Assembly: GCA_009746045.1 (NCBI GenBank)
Contig: RPFO01000165.1
Location: forward strand, 1,817,825 to 1,880,324
Direction of reading: 5' to 3'
DNA: 62,500 nt
Source of the DNA: Mesostigma viride
Lineage: Eukaryota; Streptophyta; Mesostigmatophyceae; Mesostigmatales; Mesostigmataceae
The position numbers and the translations under genes are program-made. The notes under the pieces were generated by a model. The model saw only the letters and a list, made by a program, of their open reading frames with translations, searched no databases and was not told where the DNA came from. Below, piece by piece: positions 10,759 to 22,300 of the stretch (position 1 is its first letter; every line of letters begins with the position of its first letter).

Positions 10759-13700
10759 CTAGAGCTGATGCAGGGTTTTGTAGTCCTGCAACAAACGACT
10801 ACAACCATCTAACTCACTCTCCGTGTACCATACTTTATCTACCTCGCTACGAGCATACATCCACTTCACCTTATACTGGCGTTGAGTACCGCGGCCCTTT
10901 TTAATATCCCTGTGGGCCACGATACTCTCTACCTCGTCTTCTACCTCACCAGTATCAGGATTATGCTCTAAAGGGGCAGGGGCTAATTCTCTACCAGTGA
11001 ACGTGCTTTGGTGATAAAGCTTCAGCTGGCTTCTATGGAAGGTGCGTGAATGGGTCTGCCAGGAGGTATAGGGATAACTATCTCATATAGGAAATTACCT
11101 ACTCTAGACAACACACGGAAGGGTCCTAAGAAGGCGGGCCTAAGTTTCAGCTTCGAACTTGTGAGCAAATGGGCCAACACGGGGGCCTTCTACTAAAACT
11201 AAATCTCCTACTTCTATCTCAGGTGCTCTTCTATCTAGTGAGGCACGCAACCTAGCAAGGTACTTGGCCTGTGCCCTATGGTACCCTGCAATAGCGTTGT
11301 CGTGTGCATTTTTCATTCTATCTAATAGCGACTGTACACCTTCTACGGTATCCCGGGACACATCATCCTTGTCCCTTAAAGGACTAGCTAAGAGAGAGGT
11401 AGGGGTAAGAGGTTGTCTACCTGTATCTAGGAAGAAAGGCGTATAGCCATGTGCAGCCTGAGGGCAATTGTTAAGGGAAAACTCTACTAGACATAGGTAA
11501 TCCTCCCAATCACTCCCAGAACCATTCACATAGTGCCGCAAAGCTTCTTCCACTACCCTATTCAGACGTTCTACTAAATGAGAAGAGGAGGAGTGGTAGG
11601 CAGTACCAAAAGTAACCTTGGTACCGATAGCAGCGAAGAACTGCTGCCAAAAATCAGAGGTAAATAGCTTATCTTTATCCGAAATGAACTGCCTACTCAA
11701 ACCATGATATCTATAAACATTATTGAGGTATAGGCGTGCACAATCGCGTGCGGTGAGTTCCAACCAAAGGACAGGGCACGAGATGGCACATACGAGTAAA
11801 ACAATCTACAAAAACAAGGATCTGGGCGTTACCTCTATCATTCTTTCTAAAAGGTCCTACAAAATCCATCATAATTGAATCCCACGGCATGATGGGGTCA
11901 GGAAGGGTTCTAGGCTCGGCTATCTGTCCTACATTGTTAGGTTTCATTTCCTGACAAGATTGGCAGGTCCTAACGTACTCATCTACATCCTTTAAAAGGG
12001 AAGGCCAATAGTAAGAACGGGTTACTAAATCCCGTACCCGTTTACCGCCCTGGTGAGCAGCTAAATCATGCAACTCAAAAAGCAAGGAGGAGCGACAGAT
12101 AGGAGGGACATACAGGCGCCATTGAGAGGGAGAATCTGCTATCTGCACATATAAAAACCCACCTACAAATTTACAAGGGTGCTTGCCTAACTGTTGGGGA
12201 TGGGAGGCAATGGCAGCTAAAGCTTCCGGCTCAGTGGCAGTAAATCTACTAATAAGGCGTTCAAGATCAGAGGTAGGCATCGCTACAGAAGTATCCAGAA
12301 CAGGTCAGAGGTCTCCTACCGCTTTGCCAAAGAGAAGGGGAGGTCCTAGAGGGACTATATTATCATACGACTTTCCTGACCTAGTCGCTATATGGCTAAG
12401 CGGTATCGAAATTTTATTTTTCCCCTCCCCCCCCACCGAGACCACAGGAAGGGCCTCACACGGGCGAGAGAGTCCCACGTGAGAAAGGAGATCAGGCATG
12501 CGAACAGCTGTATGAAAGAGATAGGCATAAGATTCATCATCAGGTAGTTCACCATAAGGGATTACACCCATAGTAGTAGGAACTAGAGTAGTATTGAGAA
12601 CATCCAAGTCCTCGAAAAAGGAGTAATCTGCGCGACGGGAGAGTGCATCAGGTACTATGTTATCTACACCTTTAACATACTGAAGTTTAAAGGGGGAAAA
12701 CTGTGCTAAAAACTCCATCCAGCGCGCTTGACGAGGGGTAAGGTTGGGTTGGGAGAGCAGATGGGTAAGGGGACGGTGGTCCGTTTGTATAACTAATCTA
12801 TAAGGATCTATCTCACAGGGTTCATTCAGGCAAACATCAAATTGGGCACCTTTAAGAAAGTGCTGCCACGCGTGGCAACAATACACCACAGCTAAGAGTT
12901 CCTGCTGGTGTACTGGATAGTTACGCTCCGCAGGGAGCATTGTCCTAGAGATATACTCAATTGGCTGTAAGCCCTGACCCTGATCCTGGAGAAGGACGCC
13001 CCCTATAGCTACCTTACTAGCGTCTGTAGCTACCACAAAGGGTTTGGTAGTATCGGGTAGGATGAGTACGGGAGGAGAGAGGAGTAGGGATTTTAAACAC
13101 TGAAAAGCAGACTGACACTCACTACTCCAGACAAAGGGGATATCTTTCTTTAATAAATTATTGATAGGGGCTGCTATAGTTGCGAAACGAGGGATAAAAC
13201 GCCTATAGTAAGAGGCAATCCCTAGGAAACTATGTACACTTTTAACGTCGGTAGGGGTAGGCCATTCCTGAATTGACTTAGTTTTATCCGGGTCGGTAGC
13301 GACCCCGGCATCTGACAAAACATGTCCTAAAATAGGTACACTCCTACCAGAACGAACTTTAGCACGGCGAGCCCACAAGGAATTTTCAGACATTATTTCT
13401 AAATCTTTCTTTAAATCACGTAGGTGCGTTTCAAAATCAGGGGAGTAAATAAGGACGTCATCTAAGTAAGCCTGAGCACAAGAACGATCGTGCTCAGCTA
13501 AAGAAACAGAGGAGAAGGAAGGATCCTTTGAATCAGATGACACTTGGGGAAGGTGAGAATTACCCATAACAGGTCTAAGCACTTCATTCATCAACATTTG
13601 AAAAGAGGCAGGAGAATTACAGAGTCCCATAGCCGCTACTCTAAACTGATAATGACCAAAAGGGGTAGCAAAGGCGGTTTAATGACAATCCTCAGGCGCT

Positions 13701-13931
13701 ATACACAGTTGCCAAAAACCAGCTGCACAATCCAGTACCGTGAAACAGGTAGAACCTTTAACCTTATTAAATATATCATCAATACGAGGTAGAGGGTATT
13801 TAGACTTCACAGTAATATCATTTAACTTCCTATAATCAGTAACTAAGCGAAACTTGCCATTTGGCTTAGGGACTAACAGGACACCAGCTGAGTAGGGGGA
13901 GTTACTAGGCTCTATCAACCCTGCTTCTAAT
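10759..13931 (-). pseudogene. Gypsy pol: RT, RNase H, integrase, chromodomain (frameshifted)
   Basis: RT begins IEPSNSPYSAGVLLVPK and reads FRLVTDYRKLN to 13679, where a stop interrupts it. It resumes at about 13630 with GLCNSPASFQMLMNEVLRP and the catalytic AYLDDVLIYS. About 30 residues are inserted between NEVLRP and YLDD. RNase H has VVATDASKVAIGGVL and TDHRPL. Integrase has an H-H-C-C finger (HDLAAHQ, CQSCQEMK) and core DFVGPF and SDKDKLFTS; a frame change lies near 11.75 kb. After another shift near 11.15 kb come FLGPFRVLSRVG and a chromodomain (YKVKWMYARSEVDKVWYTES, about 10.9-10.76 kb) ending at TAG 10759-10761. The chromodomain normally directs integration to modified chromatin and places this among chromoviruses. 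Confidence 0.85.
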
Positions 13932-14197
13932 AGTTAGCAATCAACCAGAGCTGTGAGCTCCTGGTCTTTCACGCGCACAACGGGATGAGCCAAAGTTGCA
14001 AGGCAGCAACCTTTTAACCCGTGCACCAAGCCACGACCACGGTGAGCGTCTCCACGTCCAATGTGGGAGCCTCGGTTCGTGCTTGCCAAGATAGCTGGTC
14101 ATCCCCCATGACCAAGCTATATCCTTTGCGTTGTTCCTCGTTCCCATCGGCGTGACGAGGCACGTGCAGGCATGCAAGCAAATCCTCAACGTCCGCC
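13932..14197 (-). repeat. Diverged fragment of a Copia-A-family LTR
   Basis: About 266 bp starting AGTTAGCAATCAACC. It is clearly related to, but more diverged than, the adjacent Copia-A LTR (shared tracts such as CTTTGCGTTGTTCCTCGTTC). It stops after CAACGTCC and abuts the Copia-A target duplication. It separates Copia-A from the truncated Gypsy RT and is probably a remnant of an older insertion of the same family. Confidence 0.7.
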
Positions 14198-14842
14198 AGT
14201 TAGAAAGAGCTCCCAACGTATGTGAGCTCTTGGTCTTTCACAGCGCGTCTTAGCCAATGTTGCAAGGCAGCAACCTTAAATCTGTTCACCAGGCCACGAC
14301 CACGTTGGGCACTTCCACGACCAAGGTGGCACCCACGGTTCGTGCTTGCCGAGATAGCTGGTCATCCTCCATGACCGAGCTATATCCTTTGCGTTGTTCC
14401 TCGTTCCCATCGGCGTGACGAGGCACGTGCAGGCGTGCAAGCAAATCCTCAACGTCCACTGGCATCAGTGCAGAGCCAGGACGAACTGGATTTGCCTAGA
14501 CTCTGCAACCTAGGAAGTACAGGACCTGTCACAAGCCTGCAAGGCCTAGTATCCTTGCAGACCTGTGCCAGCTCCAGTATTCCACCAGTCACAGGCTGCT
14601 GCTCCTCCTGGTCTACGTGGACCACAGTCACGTGATAGTCAGGCTAAGCCTGTGCAGGCACGGCCTGCCACGTGTCCTGTCCACTATACCAGAGGACTGC
14701 ACCCTAGTCGGCCACGGATGGCTAGGACTTCGGGACCTTATATCTTTCTCGTCCCTTGTCTGTTTCAGGCGGTCAGCACGGCGTTGGAAAGGTCTTTCCA
14801 AACTGCATCCACTTAGCATATTGGCTGCCCAGAATGCTAACT
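14198..14842 (-). repeat. Copia-A 3' LTR
   Basis: 645 bp. The inner side is next to the purine tract AGAAAGGGTTGG (minus strand, 14843-14860). The outer side meets target duplication CCGCC. Confidence 0.9.
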
Positions 14843-15153
14843 CCAACCCTTTCTTCTTTTGGAGCTGGACCAGCTTGAAACAAGCCTAACCTTGCTTGTG
14901 CTCACTCAGCCACAGACCGCTTGGTCCCTTGGGGTTGATCAGACCTGATAGGGCCCAGGGTCCTGCCTCCTTTTGGGTAACAACATATACGCCCTTGGAC
15001 CAGGCTAGGTGTACTGGCCAGTGAATCAGAGGTCACCCCAGGTTATCCTCTGACCCCTTGGTCAGCTCCCAACCTTTCCTTGGGAACTTGGTGTTAGATT
15101 AAAGTCAAGGCACATTACCTAGTCCAATGGCTGGGATTAAAGGATGCCAAGAA

Positions 15154-15361
15154 CGTATTATTTTGAGTTCCTGATCTTTCACAGTTATCACAGGCGCCCG
15201 TTCTTATGGCGCCCGCCTTGGCCAGCCTTTCCCTTTTATGCTCAAAGACGCAGGTAGCACCTATACAAATACTGCCTTATTGGGGAGCCCATGTCTTCAC
15301 TGGGTGTTAAGCCCAGGAATCACTCATGCCAGGCTGTGGCTTTGCTGGGGAATTGAACCCC
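15154..15361 (-). other. Copia-A conserved 3' non-coding module
   Basis: On the minus strand: a T-arm-like hairpin (GGGG-TTCAATT-CCCC), a stretch shared with Copia-2 (GCCACAGCCTGG, CTTAACACCCAGTGA, GACATGGGCTCCCCA), two CGGGCGCC boxes, and AATAATACG. The last is complementary to the primer-site CGTATTATT after the 5' LTR of the same element. Confidence 0.65.
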
Positions 15362-15850
15362 ACCCCAATCTCCAGGTTTATAGGTGACCTGGAACTTCTC
15401 ACAAGGGATACATTACAACCATGGAAACAACATGAGAGAGACATGATTATGTTTTATTCAAGCATTATATAACCCAGAATGTGGCTCCCTGGCAACCATG
15501 TTCCACATGGTCACTCAACCAGGTTCTTTATTAGCAACAGGTTGGAAACAAGCACTAGAAAACATATATACAGCAACCTGTAAGAACCAGCATTCGGGTT
15601 GCCCTTGCATGGCCTAACTGTTTGAGGCCAAAGGCGTCGACTTAAGTCCTGGCGACTCTTCTGAACCCCATGGGGAGGGCCAGGCATGACTCTCAGCTGG
15701 TAGGAGTGACATTCCACACCAACTCCTGTCCAGGAGGGTGTACCTACTAACCCTGAAGGACCGGCTGTCAACCAGTAAGCACCAGTCACCACTTGGTACT
15801 TTGGTCAAGCAGCCCACTGGGGACACCCAAGCTGAAGCAAGGCCTGGTCT

Positions 15851-18813
15851 CTATGGCCGCCCGTGTAAGGGGTCCATGAGCCCACGGAGCAGGGGGTACT
15901 GCCTCTCCGCCTTCTCCTCCAGCTTGGTGAGGGCATCTGCAGGCCGGTTGTCCACACCAGGCACATGTTCAATGTGAGCTAGGTAGGACATCTCCTTGAG
16001 CAACAAGTAGTCAAGGTCCCTGCTCCTGGCCAGCTGCCTGTGCACAAATTGCACCATGCCCATGCTATCAGTCCTCACCAGTGTGTGCAGCTGCAACCTA
16101 CAGGAAGCCACTTGACATAGCTGGTAGAAGAGCTCCCTCAAGTAAAGAGCAGAATGCAGCCCTCCACAGATTGCCCTGCACTCAGCAATATCACTGCTGG
16201 GTGTAACCCTGTTCTGCAACCGACTGTACCAGGTAACAAGTGAGGTGTGATCTTGCTCCAGGGTACCTAATGCTGCTGCCCTGCCCCTGACTTCTGTGAC
16301 CTTCCTATTATCCATAGAACTGTCCACATAGAGAACCATGTCAAGGGGCTTGTACAAATCCACAGGACCCAGTGTAAGAGGGGGAGACATCATGACAGCC
16401 TGCACCACACTCTCAGCACCCACCTCAACCAGCTGGGAATCAGTAAGTCGACTCAAGACCAGCAAGTCAGGGGCACATATACTTGCAAGCCATGCCAGCA
16501 TGCCCCTGATGGTAGCACACCTAGCCTGCGTGATGGGCTCCCGCAATGCATCTACAATCTGCTGTGGGTAGTCCTTACCACCCTCCATCCTGATGAACCA
16601 CGAGCCCTTGGCTTGGAACAACGTAGCCTGCATGCCACAGAAGACCATAGGCTCATTCTCCACCATGTGCTGTATCTTACCCAGCTCAAACCGCTACTGG
16701 ATCTTAGCCAAGACAGCCTCAACCCAGTCTGGTGGACCTATGAGATGCAGGTCATCACCATGCAGTGAGGCAAAGACAGGAAGGCCATTGTGGGACCCTT
16801 GGAACAAACAGGGATCCACTGGAGACACAGAAAACCCACAGGTATTCTTCAAGAATTTCTCTAGGCTCTTTCTCCAGATAATGGGACTGGACCTGAGACC
16901 TTCCAACCCTTTCAGAATTCTCAGGTACCTGGCCTTTATCTCTGCTCTCCATACAGCAGGTACAGTCACAAAGAAAGGAGGGATATCTCTCCAAGTCTGC
17001 CTAGCCTGATCTTGGTCACCCTTGAGAAAAGCCCTTTTGAAATCAATCAGCACAGAGCTATAGGGCACACCCTTAACCAGGAAAGACAGAAATATACACA
17101 GCAGAATCCTCCACGTGTCATGCAGCATCCCTGGAGTATAGAGCTCCTCATCTAACAACTGGCCAGTGCCCTGATACTCGGTTACAACTGGTCTGACATG
17201 TGGCACCTGGACACCATCTACCTCCTTGAGCTTGAGGACAAACATCAATCTGAGCAGCTGGTGAACTTCTCGCAGCTCATCCACAGGTTCTGCACAGTTG
17301 GAAACTATCCACTCATGCCCAGAAGCAACAAAGCCAAGAGTCCATGCCTTAGCCATCTTGGGGCTTTGCATCATCTCGACTAGCTGGCGCCAGGGAATAG
17401 GACTGTGAGCAGCTATCTGGTCACCTGTTTACCCCTAACTGCCGTGGATCAAAGGTGGTTGGGATGATCAACAGGTCCTCAGCTATGGGCTCCTGACCTT
17501 GAGGACCCTCAGCTGGCTGACTCTTAACAGCCTTCACCGCCACTGCAAGACCCTGGGAATAGTGATATCTTTCAAGGGGGAGGCTGCCCCTGCCTTCTAG
17601 TGCCAACTCATCAGAGGTCAAAGTAACCCCTGGCATGCACAAGAAGTTCTGACCCAGAATGGCAGGCCCCTGATAGCCCTCTACCACACAGAACGTGGTG
17701 GGCACCCCTAAGATAGGCACACTCACTTCCCCAAGGATCTTCATGGACACCTTTCCTGAGAAATCAGACACAGCAAGGCAACTGGGATGGGACATCTGTA
17801 AGCCTACAGCATCCTCTTCCCTGATGACAGACACCTGTGACTCAGTTGGTATCTACCTCCATTGTAGCTGCCCAGCACGACCCCCACCCCGTGAGCTTGG
17901 ATACCTTGGGATCATGTTTGCTGCGCATGAGTGCTCGGATGACGTCCGCCATGAGAGGCCCCCGGGCCTTAGGTGGCTGCCCCGTCCCCTCTGGCCTTGT
18001 GACAGTTGCTTCAGCAGCCTCCTCCTGCTCGTCATCTTCCAGCAGGGACAGACCATCATCCACCACTAGAGGATTGTTAGCTGCTGCTGCCTGGCTCTGG
18101 CCTGGCTCCTCAACCCAACCGGGAGGGCCTGGCCCGTCTACAGGCCAGATTGCAATTGTGGCCTTCTTTCCTTGACATGAGCCCAGGACAACCTGTACAC
18201 GTGCCTTGGTTGGATCCTTTTCCAAAGCCACCAGGCAAGATCTGTTAGCTTCTTCCACACGAGTGACAACCCCATCCTGCCACTTCCCCCGCTTGCCTGG
18301 AATAGATGGTTCCTTCCACATCCTGACCTTCAGCCCCACCTGAGGCCTCAGCACATTCCAGTTCTTGTCCTTACGTCTCAGCTGGGCAAATAACCTATCT
18401 GCCTTCCTAAGACTGGCCTGCACCACGTTCTCAGGCAGCAAGCTATACTGCAGGGTTAGGGGAGAGACAGCCACACCATCAAAGTAATAGTTAACCCTGT
18501 GGTTCAGCTGCTCTTCTATCCCCTTACACCAGGCTGCCCTCTCTAAGGCAGATGCCACAAGTGGCACTGACTCTGCTGCTAGCACCACTGTCTTCACCTC
18601 ACGTATGGATCTCTCTACAGCCCCTTGCTGCCCATGACTCTCCCTGGGGACTACTACCAGCTTACAAGGCAGCTGGTCCTGATGCTTGAGCAAACAGTCA
18701 AACTGCAAGTCTGCCTGCACACTCTTGCACACCCCAAAGCCTGGGATCAGGGCCTTCATACCCAACAACAAGTGGTGCTCCTGCATACCAGGCAGAACGT
18801 CTATCAGCCTGTA
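15851..18813 (-). pseudogene. Copia-A pol, 3' half: integrase core, protease, RT, RNase H
   Basis: Continues from the split integrase (RLIDVLPGMQ...), with core motifs VQADLQFDCLL and SHGQQGAVERSIREVK. The protease region (EVDTN, then VSVIREED; GPAILGQNFL, 17.9-17.5 kb) follows, then RT (SVLIDFKRAFLKGD, catalytic SLHGDDLHLIGP), then RNase H (LYVDSSMDNRKV, SSDIAECRAI, VRTDSMGMV), ending at 15851. In-frame breaks at about 17.84, 17.4 and 16.68 kb make it non-functional as read. The order integrase-protease-RT differs from canonical Copia, which is protease-integrase-RT. Confidence 0.85.
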
Positions 18814-18835
18814 CAGGGGCAGCTCACGTAGGTGG
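18814..18835 (+). repeat. Left terminal inverted repeat of the pogo-like transposon
   Basis: 22 bp beginning CAGGGGCAGCTCACG, matched exactly in inverse at 47530-47551. Preceded by target TA. Confidence 0.9.
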
Positions 18836-19060
18836 GACGCGAGTGGAACACTTTTCACCTAGGAGAGACACCAGGTTCAGGTACGTGGAACAGCCATGTT
18901 TCAGGTATTCAGGTAAGTGGGACAGGGTAGCTTTCAAAATTCAGTGTGGTGGGACAGTTACATGTTCAAAATTCAGGTCGGTGGGACAGGCAAATTTTCA
19001 ATTACAGGTAGGTGGGACACATGTTCATACACATACAAAACACAGGTTGGTGGGACATGT
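18828..19060 (+). repeat. Left subterminal repeats, GTRGGTGGGACA type
   Basis: At least six spaced copies of a GGTGGGAC/GTGGAAC motif, mostly in the same orientation, ending with an inverted pair (GGTGGGACATGTCCCACC). Likely transposase binding sites. Confidence 0.75.
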
Positions 19061-19312
19061 CCCACCGAGTTGTGTGGCATGGATGTGTAACACCTATAAT
19101 GCGCTAGTTTCAGCTATATTGTCTGCACTCGTTTCAGTGCTATATAAACTGTGCCGGAAAGGTCACGGCAAGCCCTACCTAGCCTATTCAAGGTGTGCCA
19201 GAAATACGGCAGGCGGGTGCGATTATTAATGACGCAACCCTAATACCTCCGTTTACAACATGATGGCCAGATATTAAAAACATGAAGGGCAGTTGGGCCC
19301 ACAGGGAAAAGT

Positions 19313-22300
19313 CTACATCGCAACAAGGCACCATGCGACTCCGTAGTCAGCGATCACAAACGTTTGCTTCACCCTTTCCGTGCGCTTCTGCTCATGCTGT
19401 TTAGGGTACCTGCACATAAGAAACGTGCCAAGACACACAACCACACACCATAATAATGCATTACAAATGCGAAGTACAATGTTGGTGGTGGTGGTGGTGG
19501 TGGTTGTTGTGGTGGTGGTGGTGGCGGCGGCGGCGGCGGTACATGGTGGTGGTGGGGGGTGGGGGTTGCGGTGGGGGTGGGGGTGTGGGGTGTGGGGGTG
19601 TGGGGGGTGCGTCCCTGTGTTGTGGTGCGTGTGCGTGTGACAGTGCATATGTACGTGTGATGTACACGTGATGTGTGATGTGTGATGTGTGATGTGTGAT
19701 GTGTGATGTGTGATGTGTGATGTGTGTGTGCTCATACGCCTACTAATATGTTGGCCCATTTGATCATGCCGACGTGACCTGTCGCATGTGTGCGGTAGAC
19801 ATGCATATGTACTGCATGCTACCTAGTCACACATGGCATGGGTTTGCAGAGTTACATACAGAGTGTACATTCTTGTCACATAAATGGTCCAGTATATCTT
19901 GGAGCCAACCCATGCAACGATACTTACTTGACCACCATGCGCCAGTGGTTGTCATACTTCTTTGCATACGGGTCCTGTGGGTCAGGGTTTCCGTAGTACG
20001 TCAGGCCGTCACCATACAAGGTGAAAACCTGGTATTTGGCCCAGTCCGCCGTTGTCAGCACCTCGGCATGCTTGGCCACTGTGCGCTGTGGCGGAAGCTC
20101 GAGAGGAGGGAGAGAAGGCTTGGACTTTTTCTTGGCTGGGCGGGTGGCCTGATCCGTTGGTGGTGGTGCTCCCGCGGCTGGGTTGCCGACCCCTGCTGCC
20201 CCCACCTGGTCGGCTGCCCCCCCCTTCCCACCACGTCAGCTGCCTCACATCCGGCCTTGTCCCAGGTTGCCTTCACTGCTCCAGCCTTCTTGCTTGCCCC
20301 CGCCTTGTTGGGTGCCTTCACTGACCCCGCCTCGCCAATCCCCCCCTTCCGCGACGCTTTCTTTTCGCGTGCCTCATCTTCATCCCTCTTGCGCCTCTCG
20401 TCCGCCAGCCTCATCTCAATCACTGCCTCCATAACTTCATCGCGCTTCGTCTTCTTCTTCTTCTTGCCTTGGGGGGAATTGCCTGGCACCCAGTCCTCTT
20501 CCTCCTCCGAGGAGATCTCCGGCAGCGGATCGCCGCGCTTCTGGGCAGCGTGCACCTGTTTGGCCTTGGCAACCACGCTCTTCTTGCGCCGGCTCTGCAG
20601 CTCCTGCGCATACTCCAACGCCTCGGACTCAGACCCCTTCTCTTCTTCCTCCTCAGAGGCTGGGCCGCTGGCCTTGGGAGCTTTGGATGCCCTCCCCTTG
20701 CCGCCACGTCGCGATCCTGCCGTGCCACCCGTGGCTGGCCGCTTACTCCCCTTGGGGTGTTTGCGGGGGGCACCCGTGGCAGTCGCGCGTTCCTTACGCT
20801 TGGCCGGAGCCTGTAAGTGTGGGCAAGTTGAAGGCAACCAACCAACAATTAATAAATGAGGGTCGACGGTTCGGCCAGAATTGCAACGGTGCTGCGGATA
20901 CCTATGTGCATGTAGTTTATATGGTTGCTTGAGAGGTACATAGATGAGCCTGATGGTCAGTTTCTTTATAGCCAGCCAAGCATGCAAGAACAATAACTAT
21001 TATTAACTAATTAGATGATTACTAATGAAGTTTATTATTATTTGATAAGGAAGTACCATGCTATGTAATTCTTTTTATTGTTTTTAAAAATTATTATAGT
21101 TATTACCTGGGCCGGCACTTGGGTAATAATATGACCCCCCCAACACAGGTGGACCTAACCTTGGACTTGGTACACAGCACTGCGTGCCACTCATTGTCCC
21201 AATGATGCGTGCAAAAATTATGGCGACAGCGCCCACTGTGTGACTACACATGACCCTAAGAACTAGTTAACGTAAAGGATTTACGTTAGATGGATAGAGA
21301 TTGTTACGCTCTTTCCAACGGCACCTTGAACGCCTCATTTGGTTAAGGAACGTAAAAGTTATGACGTTTCCTAGGCTGTGCCGACAGTACCCGGCGCGCC
21401 ACTGTGGGCGCGTACGGACACAGGATGTACAAGTGTCACTTTGATAGTCCGCAGGACGTTGACAGGACTTGTACAGGACTTGATGGTCAATTGATAGGTA
21501 GGCGCACTGTAGCGCGCCAGGACCTATGAGACAATTGATGCTGACTAGTGTACGGATAGGTCCACAGGACTAGCCGTATGGACAATTGATAGATCTGCGC
21601 GCCAAAGGCGTGCCAGAGTCTGTGTAATCAATTGATTGACAGTTCAGCTGTGACAGTGCAGCTGAATACTTGGACGCGTCCCTAGTAAGCTATATGAGTG
21701 ACTTGGTCACACCGGGACGCTAGTTCTTGCGTGCACGTTCTCTTGGCACTGCGACCCTGTCGTCTGTGCTGCGTGCAGTCTTGGAAGTGACGTGACTTAC
21801 GTCTGTGTTTCCTGATTATTAATAAAGGCAACTTCCTGCAAGAACCATGGCGGAATTCGTGGCATTCTTACCCTCACAACTCGTATTACACGCTCTGTCA
21901 AAAAGATGCCAAATTCGGAAGAATTTCGGATTCCGGACGATGAGGAAATAGCCGCTCCGCCGGCTGGTTCTTCGTCAAGACCAACTGTGCCGTCGTGGCA
22001 ACAATTGCTCGACGAAGTTACAGTTTCGCTCGACGAGCTTCATCGTCAGCAGCGTGCAGCTCACGCATTGCTCGGGGATAACCCCGAGGACCCCGATTTG
22101 CCAGCACTGGTGCCGGCTCGCGCATTTGGACCAATCCGCAACATTTTATCGACATTTACGGTCCAGGTGCGGGGAGGTTTGCGGTCGGTGACCGAAGTCA
22201 CGACTGCCATTGAGGAGTTGGACAACGTCCTCTCTTCACTCACCGGTTACCAGAGAAACCTGCAAAACTGGGCATCGCTTCGCACGGGGGGCGCGCCGGC

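Larger units (their letters stand above)
7955..13931 (-). mobile_element. Decayed Ty3/Gypsy chromovirus, 5' part missing
   Basis: Minus-strand order from 13931 downward: RT, RNase H, integrase, chromodomain (10759), then a further ORF (to 8437). A purine tract GGGGGGGGAGG follows (7977-7988, minus), then the 3' LTR start TGTTACG at 7976. The LTR is cut at 7955 by the DIRS element and continues at 2452. The 5' end is cut at 13931, just inside the RT, by a Copia LTR fragment. Gag, protease and 5' LTR are not in this window. Multiple frameshifts show that it is inactive. Confidence 0.75.
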
